A DNA stretch of 64,000 nucleotides from NCBI GenBank assembly GCA_902806085.1, contig CADCVH010000087.1, forward strand, positions 16,478-80,477, given 5' to 3'. The notes under the pieces were generated by a model. The model saw nothing but the letters and a program-made list of their open reading frames with translations. It did not search any database and was not told the DNA's origin. This document shows positions 26,488 to 35,997 of this stretch, one piece after another. Origin of the DNA: an uncultured Rubrobacteraceae bacterium. Lineage in GTDB: Bacteria; Actinomycetota; Rubrobacteria; Rubrobacterales; Rubrobacteraceae. The position numbers and the translations under genes are program-made. How positions within the stretch are numbered: position 1 is the first letter of the stretch; each line of letters begins with the position of its first letter.

Positions 26488-28127
26488 GTGGGCAACGCCG
26501 CATCCCGACGCCTCCTCCCGGAGGGCCTCGCGGTCACCGGTCTCCTGGCCGAACCGCACGGCCTGAGGATCCGAGCCACGACCGAAACCCCGCGCGCCCG
26601 TTGCCCGGCGTGCGGTAGCTACTCCGCGAGGGTCCACAGCCGCTACGGGCGGCCGTCGCCGACCTGCCCTGGCGGGGGCTGGCTGTAAAGCTGGAGATCC
26701 GCGCCCGCAAGTTCTTCTGCGACGGGGCCTCGTGCGAACGCAGGATCTTCTGTGAGAGGTTGCCCAACGTCGCCGCTGGCGCCCGCAAGACGGACCGGCT
26801 CGAAGAGGCGCTCCTGGCGATCGTGCTGGAGCTGGGCGGCAGGGGCGGCGCCAGGCTCGCCGCCGAACTGGGGCTTCTCGTCGGCCGCGACGTCCTTCTC
26901 TCTCGGGCCAAACGCGCCGCTCCGTCCGACGCGGGAGAGGTGCGGGTCCTCGGCGTGGACGACTTCGCCTTCAGGAAGGGCAACGCCTACGGCACCATCC
27001 TCGTGGATCTGGAGCGCCGCAAGGTGGTGGACCTGCTGCCCGATTGCTCCCAGGAAAGCCTTTCGACGTGGCTGGAACGGCACCCGGGGGTGGAGGTGGC
27101 GACGCGCGACCGTTCCCGGGTCTACCGCGAAGCCCTGGACAAAGGCGCGCCGGACGCCGTGCAGGTGGCCGACCGCTGGCACCTGCTGCGGGGCCTCGCG
27201 CTGGGCCTGGAGGAGTTCTTGCTCCGGAAACGCCCGGCCCTGCGAGGAACGGTCCCCGGGGCGGGAGACGGTGTGCCGGAAGTAGGCGTCGAGGTGTCGG
27301 ACCCCGCCAGCCGGCCTGGGAGCTGGCGGGCGCGCAAGGAGGAGGCCGCGAGGCAGCGCCTCGAGCGCCTCGTCGAGCAGTGGCGAGACATCCGCCGCCT
27401 GCACCTCGCCGGGGCGGACGTGCGCTTCATCGCAAGGAGGCTCGGGGTGGGCGCCCGCACCGTCTACCGCTACAGGGAGCTCGAGGAGCCCCCGCCACGT
27501 CGGACGTACACGACCAGGGCGAGCGTCCTGGACCCGTTCGTACCGTACCTTCTGGAACGCTGGGAGGAGGGCTGCCGCGACGGCAAGCGGCTGCTCCGGG
27601 AGATCCGGGAGCGGGGCTACGCCAACAGCGAGAGGACCTTCATCCGCTTCACGGCGGAGCTGAGGCGCGCGGAAGCGGCGGGTAAGCCGCCGTCTTCGAC
27701 GCCCAGGGCCAGGAAGGGATCGGTGGCGGGGCTGTCTCCGACCGCGAAGAACGTGGCCGCCCTGTTCATGCGCCGCGAGGAGAAGCTCTCCGAGGAGCAG
27801 AAGGAATACCTGGGGAGGCTGTGCTCCTCCGACGCGGCTTTGGCCGACGCCCGCCGGCTCACCCGGGAGTTCGCGGGGATGGTCAGGGGCCTTGAAGGAG
27901 AGAAGCTGGACGGTCGGCTCGCCGAGGCCGGTACCTCGGAGGCCGAGGTGATGAGGAAGTACGCCGCCGGGCCGAAAAAGGACCTCTCGGCGGTGAGAGC
28001 GGGACTCACGGAGGAGTGGAGCAACGGGCCCGTCGAGGGCTTCGTCCACAAGCTGAAGCTCGTGAAGCGCCAGGGCTACGGGAGGGCGGGCTTCGACCTG
28101 CTGAGGGCGAGGGTGCTGGCAGCTTAA
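26488..28127 (+). pseudogene. ISL3-family transposase, frameshifted
   Basis: GTG 26488 with AAAGG upstream. The first 50 residues include the zinc-binding CPACGSYSARVHSRYGR typical of ISL3 N-termini. A one-base loss near 26648-26652 breaks the frame. The next frame continues AVADLPWRGLAVKLEI, FFCDGASCERRIFCERLPN, then GVDDFAFRKGNAYGTILVDL (first Asp), ATRDRSRVYREAL (second Asp region), VQVADRWHLLRGL and EEWSNGPVEGFVHKLKLVKR (catalytic Glu) to 28127. About 546 residues if restored. Most of the DDE domain can still be read from ATG 26760 (455 residues), which lacks the N-terminal zinc finger. Confidence 0.85.
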
Positions 28128-28395
28128 CCACCGCCGCGACGGCGGTCAGATGGAAGACGCGTGGCTTTCACCAAGAAGCCGACAGAGCCCGGGGTTTATG
28201 TCCCAGTGTGGTACGCAGCGGTCCAGACCATAGCGATGCCGTTCGGCCTTTCGTGGATACTCGCCGCCTCGATTACGTATACGAAAGTGCCGAACTTCGT
28301 GAAATTGGCCTACTATGCAATACCGCTCACGCGAGGTTGGCTCCTGGGCGCCTCGAGCGGGCCGTGGAAGGGTGCAGCGCCCCTTGTTTTGGTGG

Positions 28396-29505
28396 CTAGC
28401 CGTCGAAGTGGTGGGGGACGTGCAGGTGGCTCGCGGCCCGTCGCATCGCCCTCTCGCCGCGCCTGTCGTAGCGGGCCGTGGTGGAGGGGTCCGCGTGGCC
28501 GGCGAGCTTCTGCGCGACCGAGAGGTCGCCGACGGCGTCCAGGAGGTCGCCCACGAAGGTCTTGCGGAAGTCGTGGGGCGAGATCTCCTTGACGTTCGCC
28601 TCCCTGTGGCGCCGCTTGACCATCTTGTAGACGGCCTGGTCGGAGAGCGAGGCCTTCTTCTCCCCGTACGGGTCCGAGCGCTCGACCCGCCCGTCCTTCC
28701 TGACGGGCAAAAAGAGCGGGTCGTCGGGCTCGCCGTCGCCGCGCAGTTCCAGCCAGCCGCCCAGCAGCAGGTCGGCGCCGCCCTCTGCGTAGACGGGCCT
28801 CTCCTTGTTGCCCTTCCCGCGCACGCGCAGCGTCCCCGTCTCCGGCTCGTAGTCGCCGAGCCTGAGGGAGGCGAGCTCGGTCCGGCGGAGGCCGCCGACG
28901 TAGAGCAGCGCCAGCATCGCGGCGTCCCTGATACCGCGGGCACGCATCTTCGGGTCCTCGGCCTCCCTTGCGCACACCGCGAAGAGCGCGGAGAGCTCTC
29001 CGCGCGGTATGGAGCGCCCCGGCGGGAGGCGCGTGCCGCGGACCGGGGCGACGTCGGAGGCCCGATCGCGCTCGTCGGCGGTCATGAGCCCGAGCCTGAA
29101 GCTGGCCTTGAGCACCCCTTTGAGGGCGGAGAGCATCTTATTGGCCGTGGAGGGCGCGTACTTTTCGGCGAGATAGCCCCGGATGATCGCCGTGTGCGTG
29201 CCGGTGAGCCGCCACCAGGGGAACGAGAGGGCATCGAGGTGGACGACCCTGCCGTCGGGTCCCTCGCGGCGGGAGGCGACCGCGGCGATCTCCTCAAGCG
29301 AGCCGCGCATGGTGCGCCTGGACCCTGCAGAGAGCCTCCCCAGGTAGGAGAGGACCGGGTTTTCTTCCCCGACGAGAACCTCGTCGGCAGGAGCGAGCGC
29401 CAGGACGGGGGCCGGCAGGACCTCCGGCGCCGCCAGCAAGGCCGGGTCGGACGGCGCTCGCCCGTCCAGGTCGACGTTCGAAGCAGCGTTCACGGCGTCG
29501 CTCAC
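28396..29505 (-). CDS. Tyrosine recombinase (phage-type integrase)
   Basis: 369 residues. A core-binding SAM-like domain lies at about 70-160 (TNT-like THTAIIRGYLAEKYAPSTAN). The catalytic domain has all active-site residues: Arg in GGLRRTELASLRLGD, Lys in RGKGNKERPVY, His-x-x-Arg in SPHDFRKTFVGDL, His in KLAGHADPSTTARYDR, and the nucleophilic Tyr in TARYDR. It belongs to the XerC/D-like group. Its start overlaps the end of the DUF5615 gene by 4 nt, so it is in one operon with a toxin-antitoxin pair. No tRNA gene or obvious att repeat was found beside it. Confidence 0.93.
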   Translation of the reverse strand: MSDAVNAASNVDLDGRAPSDPALLAAPEVLPAPVLALAPADEVLVGEENPVLSYLGRLSAGSRRTMRGSLEEIAAVASRREGPDGRVVHLDALSFPWWRLTGTHTAIIRGYLAEKYAPSTANKMLSALKGVLKASFRLGLMTADERDRASDVAPVRGTRLPPGRSIPRGELSALFAVCAREAEDPKMRARGIRDAAMLALLYVGGLRRTELASLRLGDYEPETGTLRVRGKGNKERPVYAEGGADLLLGGWLELRGDGEPDDPLFLPVRKDGRVERSDPYGEKKASLSDQAVYKMVKRRHREANVKEISPHDFRKTFVGDLLDAVGDLSVAQKLAGHADPSTTARYDRRGERAMRRAASHLHVPHHFDG

Positions 29506-29825
29506 GGCAGGCGCGTCGCCTTCCCCGGCGGGGCCGACCGGATCTTTTCGAGGCCGCCCTCCACGATCGGGGCGGTGTCCCGAAGGCGCGTGCTGCGGGC
29601 GGCCAACGACACGACCGCCACCGCGTGGCGCGAGAGGTTCTGCTGGCGGGGGATGCCCTTGTCGACGGTTACCAGGGCGTCGAAACCCTCCCCCTCCATC
29701 AGCGCCAAAAGCTCCCCGTTCTTCTTGCCCTTCCAGCCCCGCCCGGCGACCGTCTCCACCCCGAAGCCCTCCCCGAAGAACCGGCCGAGCCGCCAGTCCA
29801 GCTGCTCATCGAGCAGAACCCGCAA
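29502..29825 (-). CDS. DUF5615 PIN-like toxin
   Basis: 107 residues from a TTG start that overlaps the DUF433 gene by 20 nt. The N-terminus RVLLDEQLDWRLGRFF with early Asp/Glu, and DALVTVDKGIPRQQNL (second acidic cluster), fit the Mut7-C/DUF5615 PIN-like nuclease fold. Such proteins are predicted RNase toxins paired with DUF433 antitoxins. The overlap and pairing here agree with that. Confidence 0.85.
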   Translation of the reverse strand: MRVLLDEQLDWRLGRFFGEGFGVETVAGRGWKGKKNGELLALMEGEGFDALVTVDKGIPRQQNLSRHAVAVVSLAARSTRLRDTAPIVEGGLEKIRSAPPGKATRLP

Positions 29826-30039
29826 GGTCGACGGCCTCCTCGACGGCCTCCGGGGTCATCTTGAGGTAGGCAACCGCCTGCTCGCGGCCCACGGTCGGGA
29901 TCGCCTCCAAAAACTCGTCCAGGGAGTCGCCGGCGGCCAGGTACTCCACCAGCACCTCGACTGGGACGCGAGTGCCCGCGAAGACCAGCGCCCCGTTCAT
30001 CACCTCCGGGTCGCGCGATACTATCCCCGTCGCCTCCAT
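29806..30039 (-). CDS. DUF433 antitoxin
   Basis: 77 residues from ATG 30039. The motif IVSRDPEVMNGALVFAGTRV with PVEVLVEYLAAGDSLDEFL is diagnostic of DUF433, a small HTH-like fold that neutralises DUF5615 toxins and represses its own promoter. GGAGG lies upstream of the ATG. The gene begins a three-gene transcript: antitoxin, toxin, recombinase. Confidence 0.9.
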   Translation of the reverse strand: MEATGIVSRDPEVMNGALVFAGTRVPVEVLVEYLAAGDSLDEFLEAIPTVGREQAVAYLKMTPEAVEEAVDLAGSAR

Positions 30040-30211
30040 CTCTCCACCTCCGCTCCACTATCATTGCGACGTGCAGCCACATCCTAGCACAGCCTTTCGG
30101 TTCCGAGAATGACGATTCTCATAACCGAAATTGCGCGCCGACAGGCCGTGTGCCCGCGCCCAAGAGGAAACCCGAGCGCGATAGCTCCCAGTTCGCTGGT
30201 CCGGACGCGGG

Positions 30212-30472
30212 TCATCGCGGGCGGGCGGCGGCGAGGTCGGATCGCGGCGGCGCCTTTACCTGTTCGTGGCCCTCGAACGCCTCGGGGCGCAGGAGGTCCG
30301 GGCTGGGCTCACCGGTCACCAGCGAGTCGGCTAGGGCGGACTCCAGCCTGCGGGACCTCGCCTCCACCCGGCGCTTGCCGACGACGCGTAAGGCTTTTAC
30401 CCCCAACGTGAGCAGCACCACAAGCATGTTCGAGGAGGCCATCACCGCGATGGCCCACAACATAACCGTCAT
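30212..30472 (-). CDS. Truncated membrane protein, N-terminal fragment
   Basis: 86 residues from ATG 30472. A helix (MLWAIAVMASSNMLVVLLTL) is followed by VKALRVVGKRRVEARSRRLE and a short acidic stretch to FEGHEQ, after which the sequence becomes basic and unlike a folded domain, ending at 30212. Similar N-termini precede HEAT-repeat modules in two-component/c-di-GMP clusters of related bacteria, so this may be the start of such a protein cut by rearrangement. That comparison is from memory and weak. Confidence 0.4.
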   Translation of the reverse strand: MTVMLWAIAVMASSNMLVVLLTLGVKALRVVGKRRVEARSRRLESALADSLVTGEPSPDLLRPEAFEGHEQVKAPPRSDLAAARPR

Positions 30473-30596
30473 GCTCCGTGTCCTGCCAAGGGTTTTTCGT
30501 GTCCTTCCGCGTTTGGTCCGGTAGCTTGCTTTTGGTATGTTGGTCCGTGGGGCATCAATCACCGCAAGTCCACGTGCTGATCGGGGTGACGGATCT

Positions 30597-31004
30597 TTGA
30601 ACGCGAGCTATCCGAAGGTATTGGTGGCCGACGACGATCGGATCGTGCGGCGCATAGTCGTCGCTAAGCTCTCCGGTCTCGGCTACGAGATGACGGAGGC
30701 CCAGGACGGCCGGGAGGCCCTCGACCTGCTGGAGGGCGGACACGTTCCGGACCTCGTGATCACCGACAGCCTCATGCCCCGCGTGAACGGCCTGCAGCTG
30801 GTACGCGCGCTCCGGGAGAGCGCCGACCCCGCCCTCTCCGAGCTGCCGGTCATCATGCTCACCTCCCGTCGGGGCGAGCGCGACGTCATAGAGGGCCTCA
30901 AGACCGGCCTCGACGACTACGTGACCAAGCCCTTCTCCCCGGACGAGCTGGCCGCCCGCGTCCACACGGCCCTCTGGCGCGCCGGCAAACGCCGCCCCAC
31001 CTGA
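30597..31004 (+). CDS. Single-domain response regulator
   Basis: 135 residues if TTG 30597 is the start (the frame is open from ATG 30537). A complete receiver: acidic pair in LVADDDRIVRR, phospho-Asp in DLVITDSLMPRVNG, switch Thr in VIMLTSRRGE and Lys in DDYVTKPFSPDEL. There is no output domain. It lies divergent from the truncated membrane protein and convergent with the diguanylate cyclase, so it probably relays phosphate within the neighbouring kinase cluster. Confidence 0.85.
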   Translation: MNASYPKVLVADDDRIVRRIVVAKLSGLGYEMTEAQDGREALDLLEGGHVPDLVITDSLMPRVNGLQLVRALRESADPALSELPVIMLTSRRGERDVIEGLKTGLDDYVTKPFSPDELAARVHTALWRAGKRRPT

Positions 31005-31032
31005 GGATCCGTCGCGCTCCCCGTTCGCCACG

Positions 31033-31986
31033 CTACGCTTGCGAACGATTGCCGTAGTTTTCCACCCCATTCTTGCCGCCTTCTTTGGCCCCGTAGAGGG
31101 CGGCGTCGGCCTCCTTCAGTAGTTCCTCGAAGGTCTTCTCCTCTTCGGGCGTCAACGCGGCAAGGCCCACGCTGATGGTCACCACTGCCCCCGGTGGCGT
31201 CCTCGACTCGTGAGGTATCGCCAGCTCCTCCACGCCGCGACGCAGGCGTTCGGCGGCGGCGCACGCGGACCCTAGGTCCTGCTCGCGCAGGATTATCAGG
31301 AACTCTTCCCCGCCGTAGCGGTACGCCGCATCCCCCGCCCTCAGGTTCCCCAAGATCGCGTTCGCCACCCGCCGGAGCACCCCGTCCCCGGCCAGGTGGC
31401 CGTGGGTGTCGTTGTACGCCTTGAACGAGTCCACGTCGCAAAGCATGGCGCAGCAGCCGTGACCGTGGCGCTTCGCCTGGGCGCTCAAGGTCTCCAAATC
31501 CTCCCGTAGTTGGAGTCGGTTGCCGAGGCCCGTGAGCGGGTCCCGGCGCGCCGCGGCGAACAGCTCCCCGTTGAGCTTCTGCAGTTCGGCATTCTGCTCG
31601 TTGAGCTGCCGGTGCAGGGAGTTGACCCGGGAGGCGGCGATGAGCCTCACCTGCAGCTCGTCGCGGTCTAGCGGCTTGGACAGGTAGTCGTCGGCACCCG
31701 CCCGCATGCCCTCCAGCAGGTGCTCCTTGTCCCCCAACGCCGTGAGAAAGACGAAGAAGGTGTACCAGTCGCTGTTGTACGCTCGAACCCTGCGGCAGAG
31801 CTCGGGTCCGTCGATGCCCGGCATCATCCAGTCGCTTATGATGACCTCCACCTCGGGCGTACCCTGGAAGAGCTCCCACGCCCGCTCTCCGTCTTCGGCC
31901 GCGAGGCACTCGTGACCGAACTTCTCAACGGAGCGACGGAGGATCGTCCGCGATACCGCATCGTCCTCGGCGATCAGGATCCTCAA
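31033..31986 (-). CDS. REC-GGDEF diguanylate cyclase
   Basis: 317 residues. The receiver (1-120) has the acidic pocket EDDA, phospho-Asp in VIISDWMMPGIDG and Lys in DDYLSKPLDRDEL. A coiled coil (about 125-155) links to the GGDEF domain with DPLTGLGNRLQL, CDVDSFKAYNDTHGHLAGD and the active-site loop YRYGGEEFLIIL. An RAGD inhibitory (I) site sits five residues before GGEEF, so product inhibition by c-di-GMP is expected. ATGA overlap with the hybrid kinase upstream: kinase and cyclase are one operon. It is closely paralogous to the broken cyclase at 35998. Confidence 0.94.
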   Translation of the reverse strand: MRILIAEDDAVSRTILRRSVEKFGHECLAAEDGERAWELFQGTPEVEVIISDWMMPGIDGPELCRRVRAYNSDWYTFFVFLTALGDKEHLLEGMRAGADDYLSKPLDRDELQVRLIAASRVNSLHRQLNEQNAELQKLNGELFAAARRDPLTGLGNRLQLREDLETLSAQAKRHGHGCCAMLCDVDSFKAYNDTHGHLAGDGVLRRVANAILGNLRAGDAAYRYGGEEFLIILREQDLGSACAAAERLRRGVEELAIPHESRTPPGAVVTISVGLAALTPEEEKTFEELLKEADAALYGAKEGGKNGVENYGNRSQA

Positions 31987-34900
31987 CCCCCGCTCCCCGC
32001 CTTCTCGGCCTCCAGCGCCGGGCGGACGCGCCCAAGCTCCTCTTCGAGTCGCCCGAGCAGCGTCGGGGCGCGGGAGAGGTCTCCGCCGCCGGAAACCTCC
32101 TGTAGCTCGGCGCAGATGCGAGCCATCTTCTCAGCGCCCATGCTGCCCGAGCTGCCCTTGAGGGTGTGGGCTATGCGCTCCACGGGTTGCGCGTTGCCCC
32201 CACCGATTGCCTCGCGCATGGCGGATAGGCCAGAGTTCGCGTCGTCGAAGAACATCGCCGCCAGTTCCGAGAGCATCCCCGAGCCTCCCAGCTCGAGCAG
32301 GTTCTCTATCACGGCGCGATTGAGGGGGCCTTCGGTCTCCTCGAAAGTTTCGATACCGTCCTCCTCCTCTCCTTCGGCGGTGGTTATCGACGCGCCCACC
32401 ACCTCCACCTCCTCCTGCGGAACCCAGCGCCCGAGGACCGCGTCGAGCTCCTCGGGCTTTATGGGCTTCGGGACATAATCGTCCATCCCGGCCTCAAGTG
32501 CCTTCTCCCGGTCTCCCTCCATGGCGTTGGCCGTCATCGCGATGACCGGGGCGCGGCGCCCCGTTCCTTCTTCGCGGCGCCTTATCTCGGCGGTCGCTTC
32601 GTAGCCGTCCACCTCCGGCATCTGCACGTCCATCAGAACGGCCACGTAGGGGACGCGAGAGAGCGCTTCGACGGCCTCGAGGCCGTCGGCGGCGACGTCC
32701 GCGCGGTAGCCGAGCCTCTCCAGCATCCTCACCGCCACCTTCTGATTGACCTGGTTGTCTTCGGCCACCAAAACGCGCCCGCGTGAGCGGGCGCCCGCGG
32801 CTCTCGCGTCGCACCTGTCGGCCGATGGGGCCCCTTTATCCGACGCGTCGTCTTCGGGCACGCCGATCGCGCTGGCTATGGCGTCGTGGAGCTGGGACTG
32901 GCGCACCGGCTTGGTGAGGTAGGCGGAGACGCCCACCGCCCGGGCCTCCTCGCGGTCCACGCCCCGGCCCAGGGAGGTCTGCATGATGAGTCGCGTCGCG
33001 GCGATCGCCGGCTCGGCCTTTACCCTGCGGGCAAGCTCCATGCCGTCCATCCCGGGCATCTGCATGTCCAGGATCGCCACGTCGTAGGGCTCGCCGTCCT
33101 CGGCGGCCCTCCGCAGTAAGCGCAACGCCTCGGGACCGTCCTTTGCTTGGCCGTTTCGCATCCCCCAAGAGACGACCTGGTGGTGCACGATCTTGCGGTT
33201 CGTGTCGTTGTCGTCCACCACGAGCACCCTGAGGCCGCGAAGATCCGTGTTAGGGGCAGCGGCGGCCCGGGCGCCCCCCGAACTCTTGGCGAAGGGCACC
33301 TCGAAGAACAAGGTGCTCCCCTTGCCCAGCTCGCTCGCGGCGTCGACCTCGCCGCCCATCAACTCCACGAGCTGCTTGGAGATCGCCAGCCCCAGCCCCG
33401 TGCCCCCGTAGCGGCGGGTCGTCGAGGCGTCGGCCTGCGTAAAGGAACCAAAGATGCGGCCGCGCTGCTCTTCGGTCATGCCTATGCCGGTGTCCCTTAC
33501 CTCGAAGCGAACCCGCGCCGTGGTCTCCGTCTCGTCGGCCAGGCCCACGCGCAAGACGACCTCCCCCTCCTCGGTGAACTTGACCGCGTTGCTCAGGAGG
33601 TTGACCAGGACCTGCCGCAGGCGTCCCGGATCCCCCCGAAGGGCAGACGGCACGTCGTTATACACGAGGCCGGCGAGCTCCAGCCCCTTATCGTGGGCCC
33701 GCTCGGCGAGCAGACCGACCGACTCCTCGGCGGCCGTTTTCAGGTCGAAGTCGGTGGCCTCGAGCTCCATCTTCCCGGCCTCGATCTTGGAGAAGTCGAG
33801 GATGTCGTTGATTATCGTGAGCAGGCTCTCCCCCGAGGCGCGCACCGTCTCGGCGTACTCGCGCTGCTCGGGGGTAAGCCCGGTATCCAGGAGGAGCCCC
33901 GTCATGCCGATGACGCCGTTCATGGGGGTCCTTATCTCGTGGGACATGTTGGCCAGGAATTCGCTCTTCGCGCGGTTGGCCTCCTCCGCGGCCTCCTTGG
34001 CCTGCTCCAACTCCGTCACGACGGACTCGAGTTGCGAGGTCCTCTCCCGCACCCGCTGCCCGAGACCCGCGTTGAGACGTCGAATCTCTTCTTCCGCCCG
34101 CTTGCTCGCGGTCACGTCCATCAGCAGCCCGTCCCACAGGATGTCGTCGTTGGCTTGCCGCTCCGGACGGGAGGCGCCTTGCAACCACTTGGTCTCCCCG
34201 GCGCGGGTGATAAATCGACCCTCCCACTTCCACGGCGAAAGCGTGGCCGCCGACGTCGCGACAGAGCGATCGAATCCCGGACGGTCTTCGGGATGGATCA
34301 TGCCGATGAGGACGGTAGCGTCTCGTTGGACCTCTTCCGGCTCGAGACCGCACAACTCGCGGGAGCCCTCGCTGACGAAGGGGAACGCCACGAAGCCGTC
34401 CGCGCGCAGGACGAACTGGTAGACCATACCGGGAGCGTTCGCCGCGATCCTCTCGTAGCGCGCCTCGCTCTCGCGCAGCATGCTCTCGTTGGCTTTTGCC
34501 ACGGCGAGGGCGGATTCCAACTGGGCTGTGCGCTCCTCTACCTTCCTCTCAAGGCTCTCGTTGAGGCGCCGGATCTCCTCCTCGGCCCGCTTGCGCTCGA
34601 TGGCTTGGGCTATCGCGTCCCCTACCGACGCCAGCGCCTCAAGGGCGTCCTCTTCGAGCGCCTCACGGGCGAACATCGCTACCACCCCCACCAGGCGGTC
34701 CCCGACGAGCAGCGGGTGCCCGGCGAAGGCCGCCATCCCCTCCCGCCTGGCCCACTCCTTGTCGCCGACGCGGGGATCGTCGAGGACGTCGTTGGTCAAA
34801 CGCGGCAGACGTTCCTGGGCGATAAGGCCGATCTTGAACCTGCCGACGGGCACGCGGCCGTGTGGGCCGTCCAGGTGGGTATAGATCCCCGCGCTGGCCT

Positions 34901-35471
34901 GCAGCTCCAGCACGTCCCCTTCTTCGCTCACGGTCCAGATGCGGGCGAAGGCCGCATCGAGGTGGCGTACCACGGACTCCGCGCTTCGTTGCAAGGTACC
35001 CCGCAAAGCGCCGTCCTCTGCGAGAACGGAACTCACGTCTGCCCGTAACTCGGCCTGGCGCGCTCGTCTGACTCGGATATCCTCCGCCCGCTTGCGTTCG
35101 GTGACGTCGCGGGAAGTCATCACGACCCCGTGCATCCTCGGATCGTCAAGCAGGTTGTTGAAGACGGCTTCCAGGTAGCGCCAGGAGCCGTCGGCGTGCA
35201 TGACCCGGAACTCCACGGGCGGATAAGTCCTGGGCTTCTTCACAACCTCGGCGAACAAGCCTCGCATTCGCTCGAGATCATCCTCGTGGGCGTAATCGAA
35301 AGCCTGCTTGCCGACCCGCTCTTCGGGCCGGTAACCCAGCACCCTCTCTATTGCTGGACTCTCGTAACGTACGGTACCGTCCGCCTCGAGGACCTCGATT
35401 ATGTCCGAGGCATTCTGGACCAGGAAACCGAACCGGGCTTCGCTGTGGCGACCGTGCCGGTGCTCGCTCAC
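31983..35471 (-). CDS. Hybrid histidine kinase (PAS-GAF-PAS-HisKA-HATPase-REC-REC-HPt)
   Basis: 1162 residues, no membrane helix, so a cytoplasmic sensor. PAS at about 15-130, GAF at 150-290, a second PAS at 340-460, HisKA with [16 protein letters not shown], HATPase with [27 protein letters not shown] and [13 protein letters not shown]. Two receivers follow ([16 protein letters not shown] / [26 protein letters not shown] / [12 protein letters not shown]) and an HPt with the acceptor His in [14 protein letters not shown]. Phosphate probably passes to the receiver of the cyclase encoded in the same operon. The second receiver is the canonical BarA-like type. Confidence 0.94.
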   Translation of the reverse strand: MSEHRHGRHSEARFGFLVQNASDIIEVLEADGTVRYESPAIERVLGYRPEERVGKQAFDYAHEDDLERMRGLFAEVVKKPRTYPPVEFRVMHADGSWRYLEAVFNNLLDDPRMHGVVMTSRDVTERKRAEDIRVRRARQAELRADVSSVLAEDGALRGTLQRSAESVVRHLDAAFARIWTVSEEGDVLELQASAGIYTHLDGPHGRVPVGRFKIGLIAQERLPRLTNDVLDDPRVGDKEWARREGMAAFAGHPLLVGDRLVGVVAMFAREALEEDALEALASVGDAIAQAIERKRAEEEIRRLNESLERKVEERTAQLESALAVAKANESMLRESEARYERIAANAPGMVYQFVLRADGFVAFPFVSEGSRELCGLEPEEVQRDATVLIGMIHPEDRPGFDRSVATSAATLSPWKWEGRFITRAGETKWLQGASRPERQANDDILWDGLLMDVTASKRAEEEIRRLNAGLGQRVRERTSQLESVVTELEQAKEAAEEANRAKSEFLANMSHEIRTPMNGVIGMTGLLLDTGLTPEQREYAETVRASGESLLTIINDILDFSKIEAGKMELEATDFDLKTAAEESVGLLAERAHDKGLELAGLVYNDVPSALRGDPGRLRQVLVNLLSNAVKFTEEGEVVLRVGLADETETTARVRFEVRDTGIGMTEEQRGRIFGSFTQADASTTRRYGGTGLGLAISKQLVELMGGEVDAASELGKGSTLFFEVPFAKSSGGARAAAAPNTDLRGLRVLVVDDNDTNRKIVHHQVVSWGMRNGQAKDGPEALRLLRRAAEDGEPYDVAILDMQMPGMDGMELARRVKAEPAIAATRLIMQTSLGRGVDREEARAVGVSAYLTKPVRQSQLHDAIASAIGVPEDDASDKGAPSADRCDARAAGARSRGRVLVAEDNQVNQKVAVRMLERLGYRADVAADGLEAVEALSRVPYVAVLMDVQMPEVDGYEATAEIRRREEGTGRRAPVIAMTANAMEGDREKALEAGMDDYVPKPIKPEELDAVLGRWVPQEEVEVVGASITTAEGEEEDGIETFEETEGPLNRAVIENLLELGGSGMLSELAAMFFDDANSGLSAMREAIGGGNAQPVERIAHTLKGSSGSMGAEKMARICAELQEVSGGGDLSRAPTLLGRLEEELGRVRPALEAEKAGSGG

Positions 35472-35997
35472 GGCGAACCGGCCTCGAGGTTTGGCGGCAC
35501 CTGGCTTACCCTCGCTCGGGCGTTTTCGGGAATTCGCGAGGGCGTGTTAAGGCTGATTTCATCGTCGCTCCTTTCGGCGGCCCGGCCGCCTCTCTATCGG
35601 GAGAGGCCCGTAAGCTTTGCGCCCCCGCCTCGCGACGGGTTTGCCCTTGTCGTGGACCGCGTCACTATAGCAAGCGTTCGGTACCGGAAACCGTGTGTAT
35701 TCACCCAACCTCGTAGAAAGGGCCTTCTACGAGGTTGGGTGAATAAGCTCTGCCGCGGGCTTACTCGCGCTACCACGCGAGGCGGGCGAGACGGAAGGCC
35801 ACCCAGGTACAGCGCTAGTAAACGGGCAATCGGCAACTGCGATTATCGGGGTCCGAGTATTGCTCGGACGAAAACACCCGTTAAGGATCGAAGTCGGCGT
35901 CTCACCCCCGTTATCGGAAGCGGTCCTCGTCCCTTACCCGGCACTGGGCGGCGCGTTATCGGAAAGCCGGCCTACCAGAGGCTTCGGATAAGCACCA
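35472..35997. other. Intergenic region rich in short repeats
   Basis: 525 bp with no gene. It holds the 21-bp-stem hairpin at 35698-35745, a 7-bp-stem hairpin GTCCGAG/CTCGGAC at 35851-35869, and four copies of TTATCGG (35843, 35911, 35956, 35998; three extend to TTATCGGAA). It lies downstream of the second cyclase and upstream of the first kinase, so it may hold the kinase promoter; no clear -35/-10 was seen. Confidence 0.5.
35698..35745. repeat. Perfect 21-bp inverted repeat (back-to-back TATTCACC ends)
   Basis: Arm TATTCACCCAACCTCGTAGA+A, loop AGGGCC, then the exact reverse complement of the arm. Each arm resembles the solo motif at 11457-11479 (TATTCACCCGACCGCGTGGA) and the ends of the IS5-type element, so two element ends appear fused head to head. 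Confidence 0.75.

Larger units (their letters stand above)
25889..28203. mobile_element. ISL3-type insertion sequence with passenger gene
   Basis: The ends are inverted copies of about 39 bp: left GGACATAAACCCCGGGCTCT (25889 onward, continuing to GGTGAAAG), right 28165-28203 with only a few mismatches in the inner part. Total length 2315 bp. Inside are an ISL3-family transposase frame (plus strand) and a HIT-family gene (minus strand) that is not part of a normal ISL3 element. No matching 8-bp target duplication is visible beside the ends. Confidence 0.8.

Noticed and set aside
28200..28400. tRNA gene as integrase target
   Set aside because: No cloverleaf or GGTTCRA/CC T-arm could be found next to the recombinase on either strand.
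33147..35048. A 633-codon open frame on the plus strand
   Set aside because: It is antisense to the hybrid kinase, whose PAS, GAF and kinase motifs are unambiguous. Long antisense frames are normal in DNA this rich in G and C.
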